64,000 nt of DNA from Candidatus Bipolaricaulis sibiricus (GCA_004102645.1 CP034928.1:620001-684000); one strand, 5' to 3'; positions 1 to 13,354 are shown, numbered from the stretch's first letter. Made by a program: numbers and translations. The notes: a model not told the origin generated them from the letters alone.

Positions 1-1
1 C

Positions 2-712
2 GTGTCCCACCTCCGCCTCGTGGTGTCGATGGCGCGCGAGTACGGCGACGTGGGGCTGGACCTTGTCGACCTCATCCAGGAAGGCAACCTTGGTCTCATC
101 GAGGCTGTCGACCGGTTCGATGTCGAGCGCGGCGTGCGCTTGTCGGCCTATGCCCGGTGGTGGATCCGCCAGGCGATGGGCACCGCTATCGAGCGCCATG
201 CCCAGCTGATCCGGATCCCCGCTCACCTGTTCCGGGCGATCGTGCGCTTCCACCGCCTGCGGGCGAGCTTCGGGGCCGAGGAAGTCCAGGAGTGGGGCGA
301 CCTGGTGGTGGCTCCGGGGATGAGCCTCGACCGCGTGCGGCAGGTGGAGAGATCTGTGGGTGATGTGATCTCGCTCGACAGCCCGATTGCGGACGATGAG
401 GGGACGGAGACGCTCGACGAGATCATCGCCGACGAGATGCTGCCGGGCCCGGAGAAGGCTGCGCTGGAGGCCCTATTCCGCGAGGAACTCACTGCGGTTG
501 TGAACCGCCTGCCGTCGCGTGATGCGCAGATCCTGCGCTGGAGGTACGGTCTGGAGGAAGCCACCCCCCGCACCTTGGCTGAGGTGGGCCAGGCCCTGGG
601 GGTGTCCCGCGAGCGAGCCCGGCAGCTCGAGGAGCGGGCCCTGAAGCGCCTCAAAGAGGCGTGGGGGGAGAAGGCGCTCCAGTTCTACCGCCGCCTCATC
701 GCCGACCTCTGA
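2..712 (+). CDS. Sigma-70 family RNA polymerase sigma factor (5' partial)
   Basis: The C-terminal 236 residues of a primary-type sigma factor are visible. The open frame runs off the left edge, so sigma region 1 and the start of region 2 are missing. Region 2 is recognisable from DLIQEGNLGLIEAV and from the promoter-melting stretch YARWWIRQAM followed by LIRIP at about residues 51-75. Region 4.2, the helix-turn-helix that reads the -35 box, is LAEVGQALGVSRERARQLE near residues 192-210. The presence of regions 2.4, 3 and 4 argues for an RpoD/SigA-like factor rather than an ECF sigma. The family directs core RNA polymerase to TTGACA/TATAAT-type promoters, which matches promoters seen in this window. 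Whether it is the principal sigma or a paralogue cannot be told without the N-terminus. Confidence 0.93.
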   Translation: MSHLRLVVSMAREYGDVGLDLVDLIQEGNLGLIEAVDRFDVERGVRLSAYARWWIRQAMGTAIERHAQLIRIPAHLFRAIVRFHRLRASFGAEEVQEWGDLVVAPGMSLDRVRQVERSVGDVISLDSPIADDEGTETLDEIIADEMLPGPEKAALEALFREELTAVVNRLPSRDAQILRWRYGLEEATPRTLAEVGQALGVSRERARQLEERALKRLKEAWGEKALQFYRRLIADL

Positions 713-1047
713 CGCCCCGCGGGCCCACGGCCCCGAGCTCGCCCCTCTTTCCCCCTCATCCCTCCCGGCACAGCTCCTCACCGCCGCGAGCGCCGAGGAC
801 GCCGAGGTCACCCCCACTGCTACCACCACACACCCCAGGACACAGAGGGCTCGATGGGGACGAGGACAGGAAGGACCTCGGCTTGATACCCAGGGTCCCT
901 CTGGTGTTCTTCGCGGCGTGGGTGGTGAAGGGGGTCGAGGGTCCCTCCGCGAACTTCGCGTGTGCAGTGGTCGAGTCCTTGCTTCCCGTGGGGACCCGGC
1001 CCTCTCCGCGGGGCGGAAGGTTCCGCGGTGCGGTCTCACGCCGGCTG
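713..1047. other. Convergent intergenic region, 335 nt, no gene seen
   Basis: This gap lies between the converging sigma factor and ligA genes. Open frames on both strands show no family resemblance and a biased composition. It holds the degenerate repeat-like segments annotated separately at 774-930 and a short dyad, CGCGAAcTTCGCG, at 948-960. No hairpin followed by a T-run was seen for either gene. Confidence 0.6.
774..930. repeat. Degenerate intergenic repeat-like segments (three copies, both orientations)
   Basis: Three stretches resemble one another in a pattern of CTC-GCG-TCCT blocks ending in GGTGA. One lies at 774-807 on the minus strand (CTCGGCGTCCTCGGCG then GCGGTGAGGAG), one at 822-849 on the minus strand (CCTCTGTGTCCT then GTGTGGTGG), and one at 894-930 on the plus strand (CCCTCTGGTGTTCTTCG then GGTGGTGAAG). 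Similar 'ctctgtgtcctctgtggtga' strings occur between genes in many unrelated bacterial genomes; that is recollection, not a search. They may be remnants of a dispersed non-coding repeat. Confidence 0.4.
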
Positions 1048-3986
<2,939 letters not shown>

Positions 3987-4020
3987 ACCTACCGCTACAT
4001 CGTGACTTCCGAACTCGATT

Positions 4021-5292
4021 TCAGCTGTCTTGCGCGCGATCCGTCCTCACCCCCACAAGATGTCCGTCGGCCCGTGCCGTCAGGCGGGCCCGCACGATTG
4101 TACCGCGGGGCGCCTCGTCTCCGCGCACCTCGACCCAGAGGTAGTTCTGGCTCCGCCCCCACAGCGCGCTGCCGCGCGCCTCCTCGACGACCACCTCGAC
4201 CTCCGTCCCGACGAACCGCAGTTCAGTGTCCCGTGCCCAATGAGCAGCCAGGGAGGCGAGCTCCGCCGCGCGGCGCGCGGCGATCCGCGGGACGACCCGT
4301 GGCGCGAGCCGTGCTGCCGCTGTCTGCGGCCGGGGGGAGTAGCGGAAGACGTGCACGTTCAACGGGCGGAGGTCCTCCAGGGTTGCCACCGTGCGCGCGA
4401 ACGCGTCCTCGTCTTCTCCCGGGAATCCCACCATCACATCTGCCCCGAGGGTCGCCAGGGGCACTGCGGCTAGGAACGTCTGGGCTCGCTCCACGTACTG
4501 GGCGACGCTGTAGGACCGCCCCATCGCCCTCAAGATTCCCTCGTCACCGGACTGCAGCGGAAGGTGGAGGTGGGGGCAGAGGCGGCTCTCGCCGGCGAAC
4601 AGGGCCACCAGCTCATCGTCGAGCCCGTCGGGGTTGAGCGACGAGAGGCGATACCGGACGTGGGGCACGGTGAGAAGCTCCTGCAGGAGGTCAACCAGCG
4701 ATGGACGGGACGGGGAGTCCTCCCCGTACTGGGCGAGGTTGATCCCGACGAGCACGATCTCGCGATGGCCGGCGCCGGCAAGGGCGGCGGCTTCGGCCCG
4801 GGCGACCAGGGGACTCTTGCTGCGGAGTGGGCCGCGAACCTGCCAGGTCTTGCAGAAGGTGCAGCCGACGGTGCACCCATCCTGGACCTTGAGCAGTGCT
4901 CGAACCCTCGTCTCGGGACCGGTTATCCGCTCCCCGTCGAGGGGAGGCCATGACCCAGCCCCGTGCGGCGGACGGCTCTGGACGAAGCGGAGAATCTCGT
5001 CGGCGACCCACATCTTGTCGCGGTTGGTGACGAGTAGATCGGCCCCGGCCCGGACCAGACTCTCGCCGGCTGCGTCGGCCCCGCACCCGACGGCCACGAC
5101 AAGGGCGTGGGGGTGCTCCCGGCGCAGACGGGCCACGAGCTGTCGGGATTTCCGGTCGGCGAGCGAGGTCACGGTGCACGTGTTCACGATGTGGACTTCT
5201 GGTTCGCGGACCACCTTGGCCAGCTGCTCAGCGAGGTACTGCGATTCGTACTGGTTGACCCGGCACCCGAGGGTGTGGACGGTGACGCTCAT
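4021..5292 (-). CDS. mtaB: Radical-SAM tRNA methylthiotransferase, MtaB type
   Basis: Predicted to add the 2-methylthio group to t6A37 of tRNAs that read ANN codons. The N-terminal UPF0004 domain carries the three cysteines of one Fe-S cluster at C10 (TLGC), C39 (NTC) and C70 (VGC). The radical-SAM cluster is C140-x3-C144-x2-C147, and a TRAM-like RNA-binding domain ends the 423-residue protein. TLGCRVNQYES favours MtaB over MiaB or RimO. The usual IIPYARG after the third radical-SAM cysteine is replaced by KTWQVRG. The ATG at 5292 overlaps the TGA of the upstream AMMECR1 gene as ATGA, so translation is likely coupled; a longer in-frame extension upstream was rejected because homology begins here. 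Confidence 0.93.
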   Translation of the reverse strand: MSVTVHTLGCRVNQYESQYLAEQLAKVVREPEVHIVNTCTVTSLADRKSRQLVARLRREHPHALVVAVGCGADAAGESLVRAGADLLVTNRDKMWVADEILRFVQSRPPHGAGSWPPLDGERITGPETRVRALLKVQDGCTVGCTFCKTWQVRGPLRSKSPLVARAEAAALAGAGHREIVLVGINLAQYGEDSPSRPSLVDLLQELLTVPHVRYRLSSLNPDGLDDELVALFAGESRLCPHLHLPLQSGDEGILRAMGRSYSVAQYVERAQTFLAAVPLATLGADVMVGFPGEDEDAFARTVATLEDLRPLNVHVFRYSPRPQTAAARLAPRVVPRIAARRAAELASLAAHWARDTELRFVGTEVEVVVEEARGSALWGRSQNYLWVEVRGDEAPRGTIVRARLTARADGHLVGVRTDRAQDS

Positions 5293-5807
5293 TCTGTGTG
5301 GCGTTCCACCTTGAACCGCCACAGCTGGCACGGCTCGTCGGGCCCGAGGCCTGCCTTGAGCCGAGCGATTCGCAGCTGTTCGTCGATGGTGTTCACACCG
5401 GGCAGGTCGGGGAGAAGAAGCCCCCGCCTCCAGCCCGACTCGACGATCACTCCGTAGGTCCCCGGGTCGAGATCGGCCTCGGTGCACCGCTCCGGCGGGC
5501 TGAGCACATCGACCGAGATCGACACGCCGGCGAGCTCGTGGGGTGTCACGGGAGGGAACCGGGGATCCTCGGTGGCGGCACGGATGGCGTTTTCAACGAT
5601 CTCGTGGGCGAGAGTGGGTGTGGTGGGCTGGTACGTGCCGATGCATCCCCGCAGCGCCCCGTTCTTCTTGAGAGAGACGAACGCACCTGCGCGGCGTGAC
5701 ACGAGCTCAGGCGGCAGCCCCCGGGGGGGCTCGATCCGCCGCCGTTCGGTCACGTAAGCGGCAATCGCGGCGCGGGCGAGAGCGACGTAGGGGTCATGCT
5801 GACTCAC
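5289..5807 (-). CDS. AMMECR1-domain protein
   Basis: A 172-residue AMMECR1-family protein. The family signatures GALRGCIGT (mid-protein) and VLSPPE are both present. The domain is widespread in archaea, bacteria and eukaryotes; its molecular function is not settled, although it often sits beside MEMO or radical-SAM genes. Here it is the first gene of the mtaB-phoH-ligA operon. The start is GTG at 5807. It has no Shine-Dalgarno, but TTGACG-16-TACGCT places the predicted transcription start within a base or two of the GTG, so the message is probably leaderless. The longer open frame upstream is low-complexity and crosses the divergent gene, so it was rejected. Confidence 0.9.
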   Translation of the reverse strand: MSQHDPYVALARAAIAAYVTERRRIEPPRGLPPELVSRRAGAFVSLKKNGALRGCIGTYQPTTPTLAHEIVENAIRAATEDPRFPPVTPHELAGVSISVDVLSPPERCTEADLDPGTYGVIVESGWRRGLLLPDLPGVNTIDEQLRIARLKAGLGPDEPCQLWRFKVERHTE

Positions 5808-5815
5808 GGTGTCCG

Positions 5816-5843
5816 AGCGTACCCCGTTGTCGCGTGGCGTCAA
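5816..5843 (-). promoter_or_regulatory. Promoter of the AMMECR1-mtaB-phoH-ligA operon
   Basis: Read on the minus strand, TTGACG (5843-5838), a 16-nt spacer and TACGCT (5821-5816) lie 8 nt before the GTG start at 5807. The expected transcription start coincides with, or nearly touches, the start codon. Confidence 0.65.
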
Positions 5844-5852
5844 CCGCGAGGT

Positions 5853-5882
5853 TTGACGAACTGCCCTTGTCGGGGCTAACCT
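5853..5882 (+). promoter_or_regulatory. Promoter of the LCP-rsfS operon
   Basis: TTGACG (5853-5858), an 18-nt spacer and TAACCT (5877-5882). The ATG at 5892 follows after 9 nt without a Shine-Dalgarno. The -35 box faces the -35 box of the divergent AMMECR1 promoter, 9 nt away, so the two hexamers form an inverted repeat. Confidence 0.6.
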
Positions 5883-5891
5883 ATGTTCGCT

Positions 5892-7049
5892 ATGCGCCGT
5901 GTGGCGATCGGTGTCGGGTTGGTACTCACTGCAGTGGCCGTGGCCTTGTTCGTCCTCTTCTCTCAGACCGAGGTCGCCCGGACGTTTCGCCAGGGATCCC
6001 CAGTGCATGTGCTGTTCATCCGTGTGGACGAGGGGGCGTCGGGTAGAACGCAGGCCGACGCGATGGCCGTGGCCATCGTGCAACCCGGGGGGAAGACCAC
6101 GTGGCTCAGCGTGCCCCAGGGTCTGGTGTGGCCCAACGCGCCGGGCGGGGCGTCGATCCTTGACCTGTACGCATCGGAAGGCGTTGTGGGTCTGTCCAGG
6201 CGGCTGAGCCTGCTCCTCGAGGTTCCGCTGTCGTATTGGGTGGTGGTGGACTCCGCGGCGTTCCGAGCTATCGTGGATGCGCTCGGCGGCGTCGAGCTGT
6301 CAGTGGAGTCGCGGCTTGTGTACCAGGACCGCGCGCGGAACCTGTTCATCGACATTCCTGCCGGATCGCATCTGTTCGACGGGAGGATGGCCCTTGACTA
6401 TGTGCGCTACCAGGATGGGGATGAGCTAGCGAGAGTCGCTCGGCAGCACGCCTTGCTCCGGGCACTGATCCAGAAGGCGGCGTCGATCCCCATGGCCCAG
6501 TGGCGGCCCCTGGTTGAGATGGTCCACCGAACAGTGGAGACGAACCTGTCGCTGTGGGAGACCCTCGACCTCGTCCGGGCGCTTGGCGATCTCGCACCCG
6601 AGCGGTTCACGTTCTCCGCTGTGCCGAGCGTTGCCCGACCGGGAAGCCCTCAGGCTCGTGTCCCGGACTTGGTTCGCCTCCGGAAGGTTGTCCAGGCTGC
6701 GGTGGGCGGTCGGGCCTACTTCACCCGGGACGAGGTGCGGGTGCTGGTTCTCAATGGGACTGGGCAGAGGCTTCTCGCGACGAGGACCGGCGCTTGGCTC
6801 ACCGATCTCGGCTTTGAGGTCACGGCGATCTCCGACGCCGATCGATCGAACTACCCCCGTACGTACATCGTGGTCCGGGAGGAGACACGTGACAAGGGAC
6901 GGGCGCTGTACGAGGTCATGGCTGCCAGCGTCCAGCCGGGCGTCCAGATTCAGACCGATCGGGAGTTCGACATGACGCGGGTGGGGGGCTGGCCCAAGGA
7001 TGTTGACCTGATACTCATTCTGGGGGCGGGGTTCGATGTCCGGTCCTGA
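5892..7049 (+). CDS. LytR-CpsA-Psr (LCP) family protein with C-terminal LytR_C domain
   Basis: A membrane-anchored 385-residue protein: N-terminal transmembrane helix (residues 5-23), LCP domain (about 38-200) and LytR_C domain (about 280-380, around VLVLNGTGQRLLATRTG). LCP enzymes transfer lipid-linked polymers to the cell wall. The region YQDRARNLFIDIPAG ... LDYVRY ... RQHALLRAL fits the family well. The usual RxDT and IPRDT motifs, whose arginines bind the pyrophosphate, read QADA (54-57) and VPQGL (74-78), so transferase activity is doubtful. ATG 5892 is preferred over ATG 5883, which lies directly against the -10 box. The 3' end overlaps rsfS by 14 nt, so the two are one operon. Confidence 0.85.
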   Translation: MRRVAIGVGLVLTAVAVALFVLFSQTEVARTFRQGSPVHVLFIRVDEGASGRTQADAMAVAIVQPGGKTTWLSVPQGLVWPNAPGGASILDLYASEGVVGLSRRLSLLLEVPLSYWVVVDSAAFRAIVDALGGVELSVESRLVYQDRARNLFIDIPAGSHLFDGRMALDYVRYQDGDELARVARQHALLRALIQKAASIPMAQWRPLVEMVHRTVETNLSLWETLDLVRALGDLAPERFTFSAVPSVARPGSPQARVPDLVRLRKVVQAAVGGRAYFTRDEVRVLVLNGTGQRLLATRTGAWLTDLGFEVTAISDADRSNYPRTYIVVREETRDKGRALYEVMAASVQPGVQIQTDREFDMTRVGGWPKDVDLILILGAGFDVRS

Positions 7050-7401
7050 GCGGGCTCTCCTCGACCGAGCTGCCGCGCTTCTCGCCGCGAAGAAGGGGGC
7101 GCGGTTGACCGTGGTCGACGTGGGAGCATCCTCCATTCCCACCTCCTACTTCCTGATTGCCAGCGGAGAGAACCCCGTCCACGTGAGAGCTCTGGGCAAC
7201 GAACTCCTCGCGAAGATGCCGCTCGCGCCGCGACGCGTCGAGGGGATGCGTGAGGGGCGGTGGGCGCTCCTCGACTACGGCGACTTCGTGGTCCACCTCT
7301 TCCACGACGAGGTACGAGCTTTCTACGACATCGAGGGCATCTGGCCCCAGACCCAGGTCACCCCCTGGACCGGGTTGCACACCTCTCCCCCCTCGGTATA
7401 A
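7036..7401 (+). CDS. rsfS: Ribosomal silencing factor RsfS
   Basis: RsfS (DUF143/Iojap family) binds ribosomal protein L14 on the large subunit and blocks joining of the 30S subunit when nutrients are short. At 121 residues it has the family length, with the conserved DVGASSIPTSYFLIASG, WALLDYGDFVVHLF and FYDIEGIW stretches. It starts with ATG inside the 3' end of the LCP gene. Its TAA stop (7399-7401) is part of the TATAAT -10 hexamer of the 23S rRNA promoter, so the last codons double as the rRNA promoter. The gene therefore sits directly upstream of the rRNA whose subunit it silences. Confidence 0.93.
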   Translation: MSGPERALLDRAAALLAAKKGARLTVVDVGASSIPTSYFLIASGENPVHVRALGNELLAKMPLAPRRVEGMREGRWALLDYGDFVVHLFHDEVRAFYDIEGIWPQTQVTPWTGLHTSPPSV

Positions 7402-7402
7402 T
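7375..7402 (+). promoter_or_regulatory. 23S-5S rRNA promoter overlapping the end of rsfS
   Basis: TTGCAC (7375-7380), a 16-nt spacer and a perfect TATAAT (7397-7402). The -35 box lies inside rsfS codons and the -10 box contains the rsfS stop. About 70 nt of leader precede the rRNA processing stem. Confidence 0.8.
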
Positions 7403-7480
7403 GCCCCCCTGGTCGCACCCCCGAGGAACTGGGGCGGGGGTCGGCGGTGTGCTTGTGGATGTCAATCCGGTCCTTGACAA

Positions 7481-7497
7481 GTGAATAGAGCGTCTGC

Positions 7498-7505
<8 letters not shown>
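7481..7505 (+). other. 5' arm of the 23S rRNA processing stem
   Basis: The 25 nt at 7481-7505 pair with 10512-10536 with a single G-U pair, bracketing the whole 23S gene. Pairing continues imperfectly outward (7461-7480 with 10537-10556). A stem like this is the usual substrate for RNase III maturation of pre-23S rRNA. Confidence 0.85.
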
Positions 7506-10511
<3,006 letters not shown>

Positions 10512-10520
<9 letters not shown>

Positions 10521-10536
10521 CGGACGCTCTATTCAC
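10512..10536 (+). other. 3' arm of the 23S rRNA processing stem
   Basis: Complementary to 7481-7505. It overlaps the mature 3' end and most of the short 23S-5S spacer, so cleavage here would release both rRNAs. Confidence 0.85.
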
Positions 10537-10558
10537 TTCTCAAGGTCGGTTTGGAGAT

Positions 10559-10667
<109 letters not shown>

Positions 10668-10677
<10 letters not shown>

Positions 10678-10688
10678 TCCTTTTTTTT
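10668..10688 (+). terminator. Probable rRNA terminator (5S end stem plus T8)
   Basis: Eight consecutive T residues (10681-10688) follow the closing strand of the 5S terminal helix by three bases. It is the only clear T-tract terminator I noticed in the window. The helix is long-range (10559-10567 with 10669-10677), not a local hairpin. Confidence 0.6.
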
Positions 10689-10703
10689 CGCCTCCCGTTC
10701 CGC

Positions 10704-10709
10704 TATCCT
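10704..10709 (+). promoter_or_regulatory. -10-like element directly before dnaX
   Basis: TATCCT lies 9 nt before the dnaX ATG, with no Shine-Dalgarno in between and no good -35 hexamer. It suggests a leaderless or nearly leaderless dnaX message. Confidence 0.4.
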
Positions 10710-10718
10710 CCGGGGTCC

Positions 10719-12203
10719 ATGGTCGAGGCTACGGAGCGCCTGTCCCTGTACCGTCGGTTCCGCCCGCAGCGGTTCGGCGAGGTCATGGGACAGGATCTCA
10801 TCGTGGCCACGCTTCGCCGGGCCGTGGCGGGAGGCAGGCTCGGTCATGCGTACCTTCTGTCCGGACAACGGGGGGTAGGAAAGACCTCCGTGGCGCGGAT
10901 CCTCGCCCGGGCCGTGAACTGCCAGGCCCCCGAGGCGGGCGAGCCCTGCAACCGATGCGAGTCGTGTCGAAGGATCTTGGCGGGGCGATCGCTGGACGTG
11001 GTGGAGATCGACGGAGCGTCGAACCGCGGCGTGGACCAGATCCGAAAGCTGCGGGAGGAAGTGGCCTACGTCCCCGCGGGCAGCCGGTACAAGGTGTACA
11101 TCATCGACGAGGTCCACATGCTCACGGGGGAGGCGTTCAACGCGCTGCTCAAGACCCTCGAGGAGCCCCCACCCCACGTCCTGTTCATCTTCGCCACCAC
11201 CGAGCCCCACAAGGTCCCCGCGACGGTGGTCTCACGGTGTCAGGCGTTCGAGTTCCAGCCGATTGCCGACGACGCAATCGCGCAGGTGCTGCACAAGGTG
11301 GCCGAGGCCGAGAGCATCAGTCTATCCCCCGGGGCGGCCGAGCTGATCGCCCGGCGCAGCCGGGGGGCGCTGCGGGACGCCCTGGTTGTGCTGGATCAAC
11401 TTGGCCACGCGGGTCCAGTGACGGAGGACGCTGTGGTCGAACTGCTTGGGCTCCCCCCCCTCTCGCAGGTGGATGGCTTTCTCGACGCCCTCACCGGGCG
11501 CGACGCCGACACGGCGCTTGCGGTGGTGGGGGACCTCGCGACGCGTGGACGTGATCTCGCTCTGTTCCTCGAGGAAACGGCCAACCGAGCCCGGGACAGG
11601 ATCATCGCGGGGGAGTTCACCCTCATCCCCATCGCGCAGCGTCTGCTCGAGCTTCGGGGGGAGCTCGGACGGGCGTTCTCGCGCCGGCTTCACGTCGAGA
11701 TGACAATCGTCGCGCTGTGCGGTCCGCCGCGGAGCCCACGTCCAGCGGCGTCGCGGACGACAGCGAGGCCAGCGGCCTCCGCGGTGGGGGAGACAGCGAC
11801 CCCGGCGGCTCCCCGTGGTGGCGACGAGCCAGAGGCGCGATCGGGGCGAACGGAGGAGACCCCGCGGCCGCGGTCTGAGCCGTGGGCGAAGATGCTCGAG
11901 GCAGTGTTCGCAGAGCGGGCGTCGGTGGCGGCGTTCCTGTCTCCGGCTGAGGTGACGTGGGCCGACGGCCTCCTCACGCTGCGCCTTCCTGCCGATTGTG
12001 GGTACCACTACGAGTCCCTTGTCGACCCCAAGGTTCGTGGGTACGTGGAGGCGATGGCGCACCGGTTCTTCTCCCCCCTTCTCGCCGTGCAGCTGGCGTG
12101 GGCGGGAGGAAACCACCGCCCCTCCCTCGAGGAGGGGGCGCGCATCCTCGCCGAGGCTTTGGAAGGAACGATTGCACGGGAGGGGAACGATGGCAGCCGG
12201 TGA
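10719..12203 (+). CDS. dnaX: DNA polymerase III subunit gamma/tau
   Basis: DnaX is the clamp-loader ATPase that loads the sliding clamp and organises the replisome. The protein has Walker A GQRGVGKT (49-56), a zinc site C68/C77/C80/C83, Walker B IIDEVH and the SRC arginine-finger motif after TTEPHKVPATVV. At 494 residues it has a shorter tau-specific tail than E. coli. A proline- and alanine-rich linker begins near residue 330. I saw no A-rich slippery site for programmed gamma/tau frameshifting. It begins the dnaX-ybaB-recR operon, a common bacterial order, and lies only 30 nt after the rRNA terminator. Confidence 0.96.
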   Translation: MVEATERLSLYRRFRPQRFGEVMGQDLIVATLRRAVAGGRLGHAYLLSGQRGVGKTSVARILARAVNCQAPEAGEPCNRCESCRRILAGRSLDVVEIDGASNRGVDQIRKLREEVAYVPAGSRYKVYIIDEVHMLTGEAFNALLKTLEEPPPHVLFIFATTEPHKVPATVVSRCQAFEFQPIADDAIAQVLHKVAEAESISLSPGAAELIARRSRGALRDALVVLDQLGHAGPVTEDAVVELLGLPPLSQVDGFLDALTGRDADTALAVVGDLATRGRDLALFLEETANRARDRIIAGEFTLIPIAQRLLELRGELGRAFSRRLHVEMTIVALCGPPRSPRPAASRTTARPAASAVGETATPAAPRGGDEPEARSGRTEETPRPRSEPWAKMLEAVFAERASVAAFLSPAEVTWADGLLTLRLPADCGYHYESLVDPKVRGYVEAMAHRFFSPLLAVQLAWAGGNHRPSLEEGARILAEALEGTIAREGNDGSR

Positions 12204-12507
12204 TCTGCGGAACCTGATGAAGGAAGCCCAGCGCCTCCAGGCAGAGATGGCGGAGAACCAGCGGAAGCTGGCGGAAATGGAGCTCGAGGCCACAGCAGGC
12301 GGAGGGGTGGTCCGAGCCGTGGTGACAGGGCACGGGGAACTCGTGAGGATCGAGATCTCGCCCGAGGTAGTTCGGCCCGAGGACGCTGATCTCCTCGCCG
12401 ATCTCGTGGTCGCGGCCGTCCGGGAGGCTCAGGCCAATGCCAAGGAACGCGCTCAACAGATGATGGCGCCCCTCACGCGACTTCTGCCGCCGGGACTGAG
12501 CGGATGA
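12190..12507 (+). CDS. ybaB: YbaB/EbfC nucleoid-associated protein
   Basis: A 105-residue YbaB/EbfC family protein that binds DNA as a dimer and helps shape the nucleoid. The N-terminal helix (LMKEAQRLQAEM) and the segment EATAGGGVVRAVVTGHGEL are typical. A GGAGGGGAA Shine-Dalgarno precedes the ATG, which lies 14 nt inside dnaX. Its TGA overlaps the recR start as ATGA. The dnaX-ybaB-recR order supports the assignment. Confidence 0.93.
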   Translation: MAAGDLRNLMKEAQRLQAEMAENQRKLAEMELEATAGGGVVRAVVTGHGELVRIEISPEVVRPEDADLLADLVVAAVREAQANAKERAQQMMAPLTRLLPPGLSG

Positions 12508-13088
12508 TCGCGCCGCTGGAGGAGGTTCTGGCCGCCCTGTCCCGGCTTCCCGGCATCGGGCGACGGTCTGCCGAGCGAATCGCGTTCTTCCTCCTCGCCA
12601 AGCCAGAGGAGAGCCGACGGCTCACGGCAGCCCTTGTCGGCCTGGAGCGCATCACCCGCTGCCCTCAGTGCGGCAACTTTGCCACCGAGGGCGTGTGCGC
12701 GATCTGCCGCGACCCGAAGCGCGATACGAGCACGCTCTGTGTCGTTGCTCGGCCGTGGGAGATTCCCCACATCGAGAAAACGGGGGAGTACCGAGGCCGG
12801 TACCACGTCCTGGGGGGGCTCGTCTCCCCGAGCCAGGGTGTCGAGCCGGAGGACCTCTCGGTGGCGGCCCTCGTGGACCGGGTGAAGGCCGAGGCCATTC
12901 GCGAGGTGATCCTCGCCCTGGAGCCCAAACTCGACGGCGACCTCACCGCAATGCACCTCCTGCGCGTGCTCAGACCCCTCGGGGTCACGGTGTCACAGCT
13001 CGCCCAGGGGATTCCGGTCGGGCGCGACCTCGAGTCCGCCGACGAACTGACCCTCGGGCGGGCTCTGAAGGGCCGAACATCCCTCTAA
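12504..13088 (+). CDS. recR: Recombination mediator RecR
   Basis: RecR works with RecO and RecF to load RecA at gapped DNA. At 194 residues it has normal length, with an N-terminal helix-hairpin-helix (LSRLPGIGRRSAERIA), a zinc finger C53/C56/C65/C68 and a C-terminal Toprim fold. The Toprim acidic motif, usually NPTVEGEATA, reads PKLDGDLTA here, so both glutamates of EGE are aspartates (D144, D146). The tail PVGRDLESADELTLGRAL is family-typical. The ATG overlaps the ybaB stop, implying translational coupling. Confidence 0.96.
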   Translation: MIAPLEEVLAALSRLPGIGRRSAERIAFFLLAKPEESRRLTAALVGLERITRCPQCGNFATEGVCAICRDPKRDTSTLCVVARPWEIPHIEKTGEYRGRYHVLGGLVSPSQGVEPEDLSVAALVDRVKAEAIREVILALEPKLDGDLTAMHLLRVLRPLGVTVSQLAQGIPVGRDLESADELTLGRALKGRTSL

Positions 13089-13095
13089 GACCAGC

Positions 13096-13171
13096 TGGTA
13101 CGCCCGGCAGGATTTGAACCTGCGGCCTTTGGCTCCGGAGGCCAACGCTCTGTCCCCTGAGCTACGGGCGC
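13096..13171 (-). tRNA. tRNA-Arg (anticodon CCG)
   Basis: A 76-nt tRNA with acceptor arm GCGCCCG pairing with CGGGCGT, anticodon stem TTGGC/GCCAA around the loop CTCCGGA (anticodon CCG, codon CGG), T-arm GCAGGTTCAAATCCTGC and an encoded CCA end. Position 1-72 is a G-U pair. It follows recR convergently by 7 nt. Confidence 0.92.
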
Positions 13172-13262
13172 ACAACAGCGGTTCCCAGTTTACGGTTCAT
13201 CGGTTCCGGGTTCACGCCTGCCGACAGACCGGCCAACCAGCCAACCGGTAACCGCCTCTCTG

Positions 13263-13354
13263 CGGAGGGAGTGGGATTCGAACCCACGGCTAAGGCTCAA
13301 CACCCCAGCAACGGCTTAGCAAGCCGTCGTCTTCGGCCACTCGACCATCCCTCC
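13263..13354 (-). tRNA. tRNA-Ser (anticodon GCT)
   Basis: A 92-nt class II tRNA with a long variable arm, acceptor GGAGGGA/TCCCTCC, anticodon loop TTGCTAA (anticodon GCT, codons AGC/AGU) and T-arm with GGTTCGAATCC. The genomic 3' end reads GCA after the acceptor, so CCA is not encoded here, unlike in the neighbouring tRNA-Arg; the cca gene at 35.3 kb would complete it. Confidence 0.92.

Noticed and set aside
11453-11460. C8 run in dnaX as a programmed frameshift site
   Set aside because: It lies too early (about residue 246) to make a gamma form, and C-runs are not known dnaX slippery sites; it may merely be prone to sequencing error.
12993-13175. Small minus-strand protein over the end of recR
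   Set aside because: It is a translation of the tRNA-Arg gene (a common artefact).
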